A stretch of DNA of 64,000 bases, taken from NCBI RefSeq assembly GCF_003350505.1, contig NZ_QQAY01000005.1, positions 62,001 through 126,000 on the forward strand. Reading direction: 5' to 3'. Origin of the DNA: Falsibacillus pallidus (GTDB lineage Bacteria > Bacillota > Bacilli > Bacillales > DSM-25281). Position 1 is the stretch's first letter, and each line of letters begins with the position of its first letter. Positions 8,339 through 16,884 of the stretch are shown one piece after another. The notes beneath the pieces were generated by a model. It did no database searches and was not told where the DNA came from. It saw only the letters and a list, made by a program, of their open reading frames with translations. Both the position numbers and the translations under genes were made by a program.

Positions 8339-8684
8339 CGTTTTCGAGATATTCTTTCAGCACGATGGCATGGTTATGCTTCTCATCCTTTGCCCCGTAA
8401 AGAAGTGTCACTTTTCCATCCGCCGCTTTTTCATGGAGCCAATCGATGTCCTCTTTTTTCTCATCCATTTTCAATTCCTTCAAGTACTCTTCCCTGAACT
8501 GCTCGAATTTTTCCGGTTTATGATTGAACTCTTTCCGGAGATCAGGACTCGGCGCAACCTCCTTCATCCATTTGGAAAGCTTGGCTTTTTCCTTTGAAAT
8601 CCCTCTTGGCCAAAGACGGTCAACCAGCACTCTTTCTCCATCCGCATCAGCAGGGTCCTCATAGATTCTTTTGATCTCGAACAT
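8328..8684 (-). CDS. DUF488 family protein (YeaO-like)
   Basis: A 118-residue protein recognised by RIYEDPADADGERVLVDRLWPRG and the later LRKEFNHKP and VTLLYGAKDEKHNHA segments. These are characteristic of the DUF488/YeaO family, whose molecular role is not firmly known. Start ATG 8684 with AAGGAGGG upstream. It is a single gene between convergent nsrR and divergent ampS. Some relatives are annotated as possible uroporphyrin-III methyltransferases, an annotation I would not carry over. Confidence 0.85.
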   Translation of the reverse strand: MFEIKRIYEDPADADGERVLVDRLWPRGISKEKAKLSKWMKEVAPSPDLRKEFNHKPEKFEQFREEYLKELKMDEKKEDIDWLHEKAADGKVTLLYGAKDEKHNHAIVLKEYLENEKG

Positions 8685-8774
8685 CTTTTTCCCTCCTTGC
8701 GACTAAATCGTTTCCATTCTATCTTAACACTGATAAAATAGAATTGAACATTCTGAATAGAAGGAGAATGATAC

Positions 8775-10007
8775 ATGGCAACTTTCCAGGAAAACTTAGA
8801 GAAATACGCTGAACTAGCGGTTAAAGTCGGCGTCAATATTCAAAAGGACCAGACATTGGTCATCACAGCTGCTCTTGATGCTGCTGAATTTGTCCGCTTG
8901 GCTGTTAAAAAAGCATATGAAGCAGGCGCCAAAAATGTCGTAGTCAACTGGGGAGACGATACTGTCACCCGCTTGAAATATGATCTCGCTCCAAAAGAAG
9001 CCTTCATGGAATTCCCTGAATGGCGTGCAAAGGAAATGGAAGACTTGGCTGAGCAGGGAGCTGCCTTCATGTCTGTAATGTCTTCAAGCCCTGACCTTTT
9101 AAAAGGAGTCGAAGGCGAAAGAATTTCCAACTGGCAGAAAGCTGCTGGAAAAGCCACTCAAAAATACCGTCAATACATACAGTCCGATAAAGTGAGCTGG
9201 ACAGTAGTTGCCGTCCCATCAGAGAACTGGGCCAGCATGGTCTTCCCTGACCGCGATGGTGAAGAAGCGGTTGAAAAGCTTTGGGACGCTATCTTCAAAG
9301 CAACACGCTCAGATGTGGATAACCCGGTGCAGGCATGGAAAGACCATGATGCTAACCTTCATGAAAAAGTGAAGTATCTGAACGATAAAAACTACCAAAA
9401 GCTCCACTACAAAGCACCTGGCACTGATTTGACCATCGAACTTCCTGAAGGCCACCTATGGGTCGGCGCTGGAAGCACGAATGCACAAGGACATGAGTTC
9501 ATGGCTAACATGCCGACGGAAGAAGTCTTCACAGTCCCTCATAAAACAGGCGTGAACGGAACGGTATCCAGCACGAAGCCATTGAGCTACGGCGGAAACA
9601 TCATTGATAACTTCACCATTACATTTAAAGAAGGAAGAATTGTCGATGTAAAAGCCGAGCAAGGCGAAGAAATCTTGAAGCAGCTTGTTGAAACAGATGA
9701 AGGATCCCATTACCTTGGAGAAATTGCACTCGTACCATTCAATTCTCCAATTTCACAATCAAACATCCTTTTCTACAACACGCTATATGATGAAAATGCA
9801 TCCAACCACCTTGCCATCGGTAACGCTTATGCGTTCTGTTTGGAAGGCGGCAAGCAAATGTCCCAGGAAGACTTGGAGAAGCACGGTTTGAACTCTTCCA
9901 TCACGCACGTTGACTTCATGATCGGTTCTGCCGAAATGGATATCGACGGCATCACAAAAGACGGAAACAGCGAGCCTGTCTTCCGCAGCGGCGACTGGGC
10001 ATTCTAA
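8775..10007 (+). CDS. ampS: Aminopeptidase, M29 family
   Basis: A 410-residue cytosolic peptidase of the thermophilic-aminopeptidase family (M29). Visible family stretches are FVRLAVKKAYEAGAKNVVVNW, IELPEGHLWVGAGSTN, FMANMPTEEVFTVPHKTGVNG and the metal-site region ITHVDFMIGS near the C-terminus. These enzymes use two metal ions (Zn or Co) to release N-terminal residues from peptides. The ATG follows AGAAGGAGAATGAT. It is a stand-alone gene ending in a good terminator. Confidence 0.93.
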   Translation: MATFQENLEKYAELAVKVGVNIQKDQTLVITAALDAAEFVRLAVKKAYEAGAKNVVVNWGDDTVTRLKYDLAPKEAFMEFPEWRAKEMEDLAEQGAAFMSVMSSSPDLLKGVEGERISNWQKAAGKATQKYRQYIQSDKVSWTVVAVPSENWASMVFPDRDGEEAVEKLWDAIFKATRSDVDNPVQAWKDHDANLHEKVKYLNDKNYQKLHYKAPGTDLTIELPEGHLWVGAGSTNAQGHEFMANMPTEEVFTVPHKTGVNGTVSSTKPLSYGGNIIDNFTITFKEGRIVDVKAEQGEEILKQLVETDEGSHYLGEIALVPFNSPISQSNILFYNTLYDENASNHLAIGNAYAFCLEGGKQMSQEDLEKHGLNSSITHVDFMIGSAEMDIDGITKDGNSEPVFRSGDWAF

Positions 10008-10020
10008 TAGAATCGACTTC

Positions 10021-10049
10021 GGGGCAGTGCAATTGCGCTGCCTCTTTTT
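10021..10049 (+). terminator. Terminator of ampS
   Basis: The stem GGCAGTGC/GCGCTGCC with AATT loop is followed by a CTCTTTTTC tail. Confidence 0.8.
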
Positions 10050-10172
10050 CATGGAGAAAAATAATAAACAGACTATTCCGAAGTTTAGTAAACTTGGCTC
10101 TTTTATCTTGTCTTCCCCTAGATGTGCAATGTATGATATGGAAGATTACGGTTCAGAATAGGGGTGTTTTGT

Positions 10173-11450
10173 ATGAGAATAAGAGATTGGGACCGCAATC
10201 TTCAGATCAGGCTGTTTGGGGAAGCCTTGATCAATATCACGTTTTGGATGTTCTTCCCGTTCTTGACGCTGTACTTTACAGATGAATTCGGGAAAGAGAA
10301 AGCAGGATTTCTACTCATTTTTTCACAAGTATTTTCCGTCGCGGCCAACTTGCTTGGCGGCTATTACGCAGACCGATACGGACGCAAGCGCATGATGGTC
10401 CTCGCATCCTTCGGCCAGGGTGCTGCCTTCTTCATTTTCGGATTGGCAGATTCACCATGGATCCACTCACCGATCCTCGGCTTCATCTGCTTTACGTTTG
10501 CCGGCATGTTCGGCTCCGTCTACTGGCCAGCAAGCCAGGCAATGGTCGCAGATGTCGTGGATGAAAAAGACCGAAGCAGCGTATTCGCCGTCTTCTATAC
10601 ATCTATTAATATCGCAGTCGTCATCGGACCGATTCTTGGAGGGATCTTCTATGTCAACTACCCATTCCAAGTCATGGTCATCGCCGGCTTCATCTGCATC
10701 CTCCTTTCCCTCTTGTTGATCAAATACACAAGGGAAACCGCACCGAATCTGGTCTCACAGGATGCTGCTTTGGAAGCCCCGCGGTTAAAATGGTACGAGG
10801 CACTGATGAATCAAGTCCGGGACTACAAAGTCATCGGCAGCGATCGAATCTTCCTGCTTTATATACTCGCAGGGATCATCGGCGCACAGATCTTCATGCA
10901 GCTCGATTTGCTTGTCCCTGTCTATATTAAAGACACAATCAAGAATGCTACACTATTAAACGTTGGAAATTGGGATTTCACCTTAAAAAGCGAGCAGCTC
11001 TTCGGATTTGTGTTATCCGAAAACGGCTTCCTCGTGGCGATCCTGACTGTTTATGTCACCAAAAAAATGAACACTTTCCGCGAACGCAATGTATTCATGG
11101 TCTCCGCTGTCACATACGCACTGTCTATGCTATTGATGGGTGTGTTCGGCACAGCATGGGGCATGATCATCGCCATGGCAATCTTTACATTCGCCGAACT
11201 CATGACAGCCGGTCTTCAGCAAAGCTTCATCTCCAAGCTTGCACCTGAGCACATGCGCGGCCAATACTTTGCAGCGGCCAGCCTACGCTACACAATCGGG
11301 CGAACCCTCGCTCCGCTGGCCATTCCGCTCACAACACTATTCGGCTTCCAATGGACATTCTACTCACTGACCGTCCTTTCCTTGATAAGCGCCGGCCTAT
11401 ACTGGGTCACATTCCAGCTGTTCGAGAAGCGCAAGGCGGAAGCAATTTGA
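10173..11450 (+). CDS. MFS transporter, multidrug type
   Basis: A 425-residue, 12-helix major facilitator protein. The loop 2-3 signature is GGYYADRYGRKRMM. A long central loop contains a charged stretch (TRETAPNLVSQDAALEAPRLKWYEALMNQVRD), followed by the second six-helix half. The start is taken at ATG 10173, six bases after AGGGGTG; an upstream GTG at 10164 lies within that ribosome site. No regulator is adjacent and the substrate is unknown. It ends at a terminator at 11456-11482. Confidence 0.87.
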   Translation: MRIRDWDRNLQIRLFGEALINITFWMFFPFLTLYFTDEFGKEKAGFLLIFSQVFSVAANLLGGYYADRYGRKRMMVLASFGQGAAFFIFGLADSPWIHSPILGFICFTFAGMFGSVYWPASQAMVADVVDEKDRSSVFAVFYTSINIAVVIGPILGGIFYVNYPFQVMVIAGFICILLSLLLIKYTRETAPNLVSQDAALEAPRLKWYEALMNQVRDYKVIGSDRIFLLYILAGIIGAQIFMQLDLLVPVYIKDTIKNATLLNVGNWDFTLKSEQLFGFVLSENGFLVAILTVYVTKKMNTFRERNVFMVSAVTYALSMLLMGVFGTAWGMIIAMAIFTFAELMTAGLQQSFISKLAPEHMRGQYFAAASLRYTIGRTLAPLAIPLTTLFGFQWTFYSLTVLSLISAGLYWVTFQLFEKRKAEAI

Positions 11451-11455
11451 TAAAG

Positions 11456-11482
11456 CATCCCACTTTGGTGGGGTGTTTTTTG
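11456..11482 (+). terminator. Terminator of MFS gene
   Basis: The stem CATCCCAC/GTGGGGTG with TTTG loop is followed by six T. Confidence 0.85.
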
Positions 11483-11532
11483 TGTAAATCTAGTGGAAAA
11501 CTATATTAGGATTGGCCATCTGGTGTTAATAA

Positions 11533-11692
11533 TGTGGATGATTTGTTGAAAACTTCAGTATCAAGCAGTTTTTATAAAATGCGAAGTTGTTCTTTATGGG
11601 GATAAGATGAGAATGTTTAATCAAAATCGACTTGTTTATCTAAATTTCTTGGTGATGAGGTGGATAAAAAAGAATTGTCCACATGTGGATAA
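11533..11692. promoter_or_regulatory. Cluster of DnaA-box-like 9-mers
   Basis: This intergenic stretch has TGTGGATGA (11533), GGTGGATAA (11659), TTGTCCACA (11675) and a perfect box TGTGGATAA (11684). The last two are back to back. TTATCCACA is the DnaA consensus. The rest of the gap between the MFS gene and the LysR gene shows nothing else. It could be a small DnaA-binding cluster, or chance in AT-rich DNA. Confidence 0.4.
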
Positions 11693-11695
11693 CTA

Positions 11696-12595
11696 TTATT
11701 TAGTGGACTCTCCGCCAAAATACCCCCTAAGCACCTCGCTGAACACCTCTATCGTCTTTGAACCCCCGCTCTCCCATTGCTTGATGATCGAAAAGTCGCG
11801 CACCACCGGGGTATCTTCGCAATCAATGATTTTGAGTACTCCGGCATCGACTTCTTTTCGAATCGCCCATTTGGACAAGAGTGTGATGCCAAGCCCTGCT
11901 TCCACGGATTCCTTGATGATCTGAGTGCTGCCGAATTCCATCATGTCTACCGGCTTCAAGTTATGCTTCGACAAACATTGGTCCACCGCTTCCCTTGTAC
12001 CGGATCCTTTTTCCCGGACAATCCATCTTTCATTTGCCAAATCCTCCATCTCGATCGGCGTCTTCTTCTTTGCAAGCGGATGATTCTTTCCGGCAATCAA
12101 GTACATTTCATCATTGGACAGTTTTTCCAGCGATAGTTCTTTATGCACTTTTTGCCCTTCTATCACACCAATGTCCAGCTTGTTTGCAAGTACTCGATCA
12201 GCGATTTCAGCCGTATTTCCAATTGTGATGCTCGGGTGGACATTAGGGTATTTGACGAGCAAATCGGAAATGGTGTGCGGCAGAATATACTCCCCAAATG
12301 TATAGCTAGCGCCGATTCGGAGCTCACCCCTAGGCTCATTCAAAACAGATTGAATGGCACGATTCATATTTTCATGGAGTTCCTTCATTTCCAGAACATA
12401 ATCTTTCAGAATCTCACCCGCTTTTGTCAGCTTAATATTTTTCGTCTGCCGGATTAAGAGTGCAGCACCCAGTTCTTTTTCCAGACCCGAAATATACTGG
12501 CTCACCGCAGGCTGTGTCATGAACAAGGTTTCCGCGGCTTTTGAAAAACTTCTCTCCCTTGCAGCTGTTAAAAATACGAGGTACTTCTGCTCCAT
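11696..12595 (-). CDS. LysR family regulator, divergent from YeiH-like permease
   Basis: A 299-residue LysR protein. The N-terminal HTH is RSFSKAAETLFMTQPAVSQYISGLEKELG. The effector domain begins GELRIGASYTFGEYILP and ends with an EAGLGITLLSKW segment. It belongs to the CysL/YeiE-like group by overall resemblance. It is divergent from the YeiH-family gene at 12706, the usual neighbour of such regulators, so it probably activates that gene. The start is ATG 12595 after GGTGGGGTG; the GTG within that ribosome site is not used. Confidence 0.88.
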   Translation of the reverse strand: MEQKYLVFLTAARERSFSKAAETLFMTQPAVSQYISGLEKELGAALLIRQTKNIKLTKAGEILKDYVLEMKELHENMNRAIQSVLNEPRGELRIGASYTFGEYILPHTISDLLVKYPNVHPSITIGNTAEIADRVLANKLDIGVIEGQKVHKELSLEKLSNDEMYLIAGKNHPLAKKKTPIEMEDLANERWIVREKGSGTREAVDQCLSKHNLKPVDMMEFGSTQIIKESVEAGLGITLLSKWAIRKEVDAGVLKIIDCEDTPVVRDFSIIKQWESGGSKTIEVFSEVLRGYFGGESTK

Positions 12596-12705
12596 CGTCA
12601 CCCCACCTTTCTATAAGCTATTACTTATACTTTTCATCAAAATGATTAATTTTCATTATACGAAAAACAGGACTATGATAAAAGGGATAGATTGGGGGAT
12701 TCAAA

Positions 12706-13692
12706 ATGAAAAATTTTACCGCGGGTATATTATTTACGGGGATCATCGCGCTGCTTGGGACACTCCTTTCAAAAGCTCCATTTTTCAGCAGCATTGGACC
12801 TCTCGCCTCTGCTATCCTGCTAGCGATAGTGTACCGGCAGCTTGCAGGGTATCCTGTGTCCATCAAGCCCGGCATCGATTTTTCTTCCAAAAAGCTGCTA
12901 AGATTGGCCATCATCCTTTTTGGATTAAGATTAAATATCATTCTGATTGTCAAGCAAGGCCCGGCCGTCATCCTGCTTGGGATCTTTTCGATCGTATTTT
13001 CCATTTTCCTGATGATTTGGCTTGGCAAAAAACTTAAAAGCGACGCATCGACCATTCTTCTGCTAGGGGCTGGGACCGGCATCTGCGGGGCCGCGGCCAT
13101 TGCTGCCATTGCACCGATCATCAAGGCAAAAGAAGAGGATACCGCACTGAGCGTCGGCATCATTGCACTGATGGGGACCATTTTTTCCGTTACCTACACC
13201 TTGCTTTATTCCTGGTTTCCAATTCAGTCAGGGCACTATGCTTTATGGAGCGGCGTCAGCCTTCACGAGATCGCGCATGTCGCCTTGGCTGCTGAGCCTG
13301 CAGGAGGAGACGCATTAGCACTCGCCCTATTAGCTAAACTCGGACGTGTCCTTCTGTTGATTCCGGTGAGCTTCGCCTTTATGTATTGGATGAAAAAAAG
13401 AGATGCAAGCCAGGGACAGGCATCCATCTCCTTTCCATATTTCCTGATCGGATTTGTATTAATGAGCATAGCCGGCACCCTTTTAGATGAAAAAGGACTA
13501 TTAAATCCTCAAATAATGGACACCGTTTCAAAAGTCACCACTTTTATTTTGACCATGGCCATGACCGGACTCGGGCTGAATATCCACTTTAAGCAGCTCA
13601 AAGACAAAGCCATGAGACCGCTGCTGACGATTTTCATTGTCTCCATCGTATTGTCCGTCGCCACGTTCTTTCTCACAATGCTTGCGATTTAA
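12706..13692 (+). CDS. YeiH family putative sulfate exporter (UPF0324)
   Basis: A 328-residue membrane protein with about ten helices. It is recognised by FGLRLNIILIVKQGP, the glycine-rich GAGTGICGAAAIAAIAPIIKAKE, SLHEIAHVALAAEPAGGDA and a C-terminal GLGLNIHFKQLKDKAMRP. The family is annotated as putative sulfate exporter, a function not proven for most members. A LysR gene is divergent from it, which suggests induced expression in sulfur or taurine-type metabolism. Confidence 0.87.
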   Translation: MKNFTAGILFTGIIALLGTLLSKAPFFSSIGPLASAILLAIVYRQLAGYPVSIKPGIDFSSKKLLRLAIILFGLRLNIILIVKQGPAVILLGIFSIVFSIFLMIWLGKKLKSDASTILLLGAGTGICGAAAIAAIAPIIKAKEEDTALSVGIIALMGTIFSVTYTLLYSWFPIQSGHYALWSGVSLHEIAHVALAAEPAGGDALALALLAKLGRVLLLIPVSFAFMYWMKKRDASQGQASISFPYFLIGFVLMSIAGTLLDEKGLLNPQIMDTVSKVTTFILTMAMTGLGLNIHFKQLKDKAMRPLLTIFIVSIVLSVATFFLTMLAI

Positions 13693-13721
13693 GGTTCGGG
13701 TGCCGCCGAGCCTTATTTTTT
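13691..13721 (+). terminator. Terminator of YeiH-like gene
   Basis: The 9-bp stem AAGGTTCGG/CCGAGCCTT (one G-U) is followed by ATTTTTTT, starting at the stop codon. Confidence 0.8.
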
Positions 13722-13783
13722 TATCCAACGAATAAGAAGTAAAAGCAGCCCCATCACAAAATGTGACAGGCACTAAGAAAAGA

Positions 13784-13890
13784 GGAAGCGCCTTGAAAGC
13801 CGCGACACGCATAAGACGGAACACGTAGGAAATCCTGATTTCCGTAGAGTTGCGGCTTATGACCTCGAGCGGCTAGGCGCTGGAGCTGGA
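13784..13890. repeat. Structured dispersed repeat, copy A
   Basis: About 107 bp with nested inverted repeats: GCGCC/GGCGC outer, AGCCGC/GCGGCT, CATAAG/CTTATG and GGAAATC/GATTTCC inner, ending TGGCGCTGGAGCTGGA-like. A second copy is at 25842-25955. Where copy A has AGCCGC/GCGGCT, copy B has AGCCCC/GGGGCT, a compensatory change. Both copies lie between convergent genes. The 22-bp dispersed element starts at the next base. Confidence 0.8.
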
Positions 13891-13912
13891 CACGCCCCGA
13901 CTTTTGTCGAAT
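13891..13912. repeat. Dispersed 22-bp element, copy 2
   Basis: Starts CACGCCCCG and ends TTTGTCGAAT. It abuts the structured repeat on its left and leads into a GCGCATA array, first core 79 bp on. Confidence 0.85.
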
Positions 13913-13969
13913 TTTGCAGGGTCTCGTGCACGAGGGTTAAGGCTGAATTTGCCCTTATTCTGCTCACTC

Positions 13970-14081
13970 GCGCATAGGAGGAGGGTTTTGGCGCATAAGC
14001 GGTGTGGTTTCGCGCATAGCCTGGTATTTTTCGCGCATAGAGTTTGGAAAATGGCGCAAAGGGAAGCATTTTTCGCGCATA
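13970..14081. repeat. Phased array, GCGCATA core every 21 bp (6 units)
   Basis: Cores start at 13970, 13991, 14012, 14033, 14054 (GCGCAAA) and 14075, exactly 21 bp apart, with unrelated spacers. It fills part of the 600-bp gap between the convergent YeiH-like gene and the repeat-protein gene. The remainder of the gap (14110-14290) shows no gene. Confidence 0.85.
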
Positions 14082-14290
14082 GAATCTCCGGAGAGGACCA
14101 TCCACCATGATTTTCGAGTTGGTTTTTCAGGATTTGACCCTGTCCTACTAGATTTCTTTCCTAATTGTTCACCAAATCCTCGATTTCCTTTAGTGATTAA
14201 ATGTTTTACGCACAAATGTTATACATTTTTCCAACCAATTAAAAAAGCTGGAACCCAAAATTGGATTCCAGCTATCCTTTTACTTTCTGC

Positions 14291-15562
14291 TTATAGATTT
14301 AACAATGAATCATGATTATCATCATACTCGGAATCGAGCATTAGATTCAAAGAAGCATCTAGAGCCAAGCTGCTCATGAAATTATCTTCGTCATCTGATG
14401 ACATTGCACTTAATCCAGCCATAAGGTCAAGATTGGTGTTGAGTTGATCATCATTATTTTCAATCCAAAGTCTAGTGTTCAAATTGCTCATTAAGCTGCT
14501 GTTGCTGTGGTCGTTATCTGAAGAATACATTGAGTCAGCCATTACATTTGCCATTGCATTTAGACCGAGTTTGCTTGAATCCTCATCGTTCTCAGCCATA
14601 GCCCACACACCTGCATCTGCTTTTGCATCCAATGATGATAGATCTTCTTCATCACTTGTCATTGCGTTTACATCTGCCATTGTGTTGGCACCTAGCATTG
14701 CACTGTTCATGTCGCCATCTTCTGTGCTTTTCGCTTCTGCCCACACACCTGCATCTGCTTTTGCATCCAATGATGATTGATCTTCTTCATCGCTTGTCAT
14801 TGCATTCACATCTGCCATTGTGTTGGCACCAAGTTTCGCACTGTTCATGTCTCCATCTTCTGTGCTTGTTGCTTCTGTCCAAACACCTGCATCTGCTTTC
14901 GCATCCAATGAAGTTTGATCTTCTTCATCACTTGTCATCGTGTTCACATCTGCCTTAGTGTCGGCACCTAGCTTCGCACTGTTCATGTCGCCATTTTCTG
15001 TGCTTTTCGCTTCCGCCATAACGCCTGCATCTGCTTTTGCGTTCAATGAAGATTGGTCCTCACTATCTTTCGTCATAGCGTTCACATCTGCCTTAGTGTC
15101 GACACCTAGCTTTGCACTGTTCATGTCGCCATTTTCTGTGCTTTTCGCTTCCGCCATAACGCCTGCATCTGCTTTTGCGTTCAATGAAGATTGGTCCTCA
15201 CTATCTTTCGTCATAGCGTTCACATCAGCACCCGCATTGGCGGAGACAGATGAACGATTGTCATTTCCACGGTCGCTCTGCTCTGCTGATACACCGGCTT
15301 TTGCATTCTCTCCAGCTTTTAATGAACCTTCTTGATCATCGCTAGATTGGCTTTGAAAATTCACGACGTTTTCAGATGAAACATCTGCAGCTGCATTTGA
15401 AGAATCGTGGTCACCCATCAGGTGAAGTGATCCAGTCAGATTGTTGACAATGTTCAATGAAGAATCATGCTCTGCTGCAAAGCTAGCTTGTCCTCCGATT
15501 AGAATTCCTGCTGCAAGGCTTCCTGTAATAGTCAATGTTTTAATGAAATTTGTTTTTTTCAA
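14291..15562 (-). CDS. Secreted acidic protein with 46-residue tandem repeats
   Basis: A 423-residue protein. A signal peptide (MKKTNFIKTLTITGSLAAG, ending QASFAA) precedes about 85 residues of Ser/Asp/Asn-rich sequence. Four full 46-residue repeats and a partial fifth follow (starting MTKDSEDQSSLNAKAD or MTSDEEDQSSLDAKAD), then a degenerate tail. Each repeat is two 23-residue halves: an acidic loop, then a stretch of alternating small/hydrophobic and polar residues (LNAKADAGVMAEA, AKLGVDTKADVNA) suggesting beta strands. There is no cysteine, sortase motif or membrane anchor. It lies 39 bp downstream of another secreted protein and probably shares its ECF-type promoter. I know no named family; an amyloid-like or matrix role is inference. 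Confidence 0.8.
   Translation of the reverse strand: MKKTNFIKTLTITGSLAAGILIGGQASFAAEHDSSLNIVNNLTGSLHLMGDHDSSNAAADVSSENVVNFQSQSSDDQEGSLKAGENAKAGVSAEQSDRGNDNRSSVSANAGADVNAMTKDSEDQSSLNAKADAGVMAEAKSTENGDMNSAKLGVDTKADVNAMTKDSEDQSSLNAKADAGVMAEAKSTENGDMNSAKLGADTKADVNTMTSDEEDQTSLDAKADAGVWTEATSTEDGDMNSAKLGANTMADVNAMTSDEEDQSSLDAKADAGVWAEAKSTEDGDMNSAMLGANTMADVNAMTSDEEDLSSLDAKADAGVWAMAENDEDSSKLGLNAMANVMADSMYSSDNDHSNSSLMSNLNTRLWIENNDDQLNTNLDLMAGLSAMSSDDEDNFMSSLALDASLNLMLDSEYDDNHDSLLNL
14694..15245. repeat. 138-bp tandem coding repeats
   Basis: Four nearly exact 138-bp units (46 codons) lie within the secreted repeat protein, approximately at this span. The two most 5' units are almost identical in DNA, including silent positions, which indicates recent duplication. 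Long shadow ORFs appear on the plus strand here only because the repeat preserves frame. Confidence 0.75.
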
Positions 15563-15601
15563 TGTACTCGCTCCTTCTTCTTTTTAGTAGTTTTTTTATA
15601 T

Positions 15602-16576
15602 TCAAACATTTAAAAAGAAGAAAGATTTCGGAGGTTGAGAAGGTGGTGCATTCAGCCATTGATCATAATAAATTTTGGACTTTCCAGTCTTGGGCTGCAA
15701 ATAACGGTATTCCAGATCAAAGCCGCTTCCTAATATTGCAGCGAACGCTGGGGACACGGCAGTTCCTGTTCCTCCGCTAGAGGCAGTGGTCTGCATACTA
15801 GATCCACCTGCAGGAACAATGGCTTCATAATGTCCTGTCCTATGTTTTTGATGATGAACCGGAGTCTTTCCTTCCGGATGGTTCTCCATCAAAGGCTGTA
15901 CCTTAGGCATTTTCACCTTTTGCACATTGTCCGATGCGGAAACTGGTTCACCCTTTTCCTCTTTAGGCTTAATGGATGGTGCAATTGTCTGCTTTGGCTG
16001 GGCGGCATCCGCTTGTACTTCAACTGGATGTTCTTTAACAGAATGCTTGTCCTCTTGTTTAGAGTGGCCAACTTCCACTTTTACCGTAGGGTTTATAGTG
16101 GATACTTTCGTTTCGACCGGTCCTACATCCGCATTCACAGCCGAATTATCCGTTGAATCGTCAGCTTCCTTCCCAATCTTAACGGAAGGAGACTCATCCA
16201 CTTCAATATCCGCGATGCCCGTGTTCACTTTGATTTTCGGCTTTTCACCTAGATCGACATCCACCAGTTTCACATCTGACTTTGTGCCAACAACGTTTTT
16301 CACTGTGTTTTTCACTGTATCTTCCACACTGTTAGTCACACTCTTCACTGGTTTTGCTATAGAATCCACTGTGCTTGCAACCTTGTCCAGGACTGTGTCG
16401 TCTGACTTTTCATTTTCCTTTCCATTCAGCACCGTATCAGCCGTATCCAACGTTTGATCAACCGTTTTGGTCGTCTGATCGACTACGCCTGAAAGCAGGC
16501 CCCCATGTGCAGATGCCATGGACGGAAATGCGAGAATACCAAGGAAAATGAGCGAATAGGCCAATTTGTTTCGCAC
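15602..16576 (-). CDS. Secreted Val/Lys/Pro-rich protein of unknown function
   Basis: A 324-residue protein. A GTG start at 16576 follows GGGAGGTGA; the longer frame to 16642 runs through the promoter and lacks a ribosome site. The signal peptide is RNKLAYSLIFLGILAFPSMASA. A helical, Thr/Val-rich stretch (VDQTTKTVDQTLDTADTVL, SVEDTVKNTVKNVVG) comes next, then alternating V-x-V segments (KLVDVDLGEKPKIKVN, NPTVKVEVG), a Lys/Pro/His linker, and a C-terminal tail with GFDLEYRYL and SQPPKSFFFLNV. No family was recognised. It is the first gene of a two-gene operon with the 46-residue-repeat protein, behind an ECF-type promoter shared with the sigma/sortase locus. Confidence 0.75.
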   Translation of the reverse strand: MRNKLAYSLIFLGILAFPSMASAHGGLLSGVVDQTTKTVDQTLDTADTVLNGKENEKSDDTVLDKVASTVDSIAKPVKSVTNSVEDTVKNTVKNVVGTKSDVKLVDVDLGEKPKIKVNTGIADIEVDESPSVKIGKEADDSTDNSAVNADVGPVETKVSTINPTVKVEVGHSKQEDKHSVKEHPVEVQADAAQPKQTIAPSIKPKEEKGEPVSASDNVQKVKMPKVQPLMENHPEGKTPVHHQKHRTGHYEAIVPAGGSSMQTTASSGGTGTAVSPAFAAILGSGFDLEYRYLQPKTGKSKIYYDQWLNAPPSQPPKSFFFLNV

Positions 16577-16614
16577 GTTCTTCTTCACCTCCCTTCGTCC
16601 TTTTTCTACATAGC

Positions 16615-16641
16615 TAACGAAGAAGATAAAGAGTTGGATCA
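16615..16641 (-). promoter_or_regulatory. ECF-type promoter of the secreted-protein operon
   Basis: On the minus strand TGATCCAA (16641-16634) and CGTTA (16619-16615) are separated by exactly 14 bp, preceded by an A-run and AAAG. The same motif and spacing occur upstream of the ECF sigma gene (29294) and the MPKTG-protein gene (30981), so it is the likely target of that sigma factor. Confidence 0.75.
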
Positions 16642-16784
16642 CTTTTTTTAAAAAAATTTTTCAAAATCTAAAAATGACCCTGCTTGTTCAGAATTCTCTC
16701 TCTTTTTAACTGTGATAACTTTCCTACGAATTACTATTGAGAAAGTCCCAAGCCTCTGATAAAATACTAATCAACTTCATACGG

Positions 16785-16859
16785 TTTCCTTATATAAAGA
16801 TGGTGATATGGACCATACGTTTCTACCCGGCTGCCGTAAATAGCTGGACTATAGGGAAA
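16785..16859 (+). ncRNA. Guanine (purine) riboswitch aptamer
   Basis: The purine-aptamer signature is clear: TATATAAAGATGGTGATATGG, then CGTTTCTACC, CCGTAAAT and GGACTATAG, closed by a P1 stem TTTCC/GGGAAA. The pyrimidine that pairs with the ligand (in GACTATA) is C, which specifies guanine or hypoxanthine rather than adenine. It precedes the purine nucleoside transporter gene. The 3' strand of P1 continues GGAAAGTC, which can pair with GACTTTC at 16897-16903, giving a mutually exclusive antiterminator. Confidence 0.95.
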
Positions 16860-16884
16860 GTCAGATTGATTAAATCAATTATCC

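Noticed and set aside
13857-14215. ORFs with YAR or MRE repeats over the 13.97-kb array
   Set aside because: Two different frames give equally regular heptads, as expected from DNA periodicity. No start signals.
14475-15335. Long plus-strand ORFs opposite the 46-residue repeat protein
   Set aside because: Shadows of the repeats. They lack ribosome sites, and the minus strand has a signal peptide and operon context.
16577-16642. 22-residue N-terminal extension of the secreted protein
   Set aside because: It reads through the ECF-type promoter and lacks a ribosome site. The signal peptide begins properly at GTG 16576.
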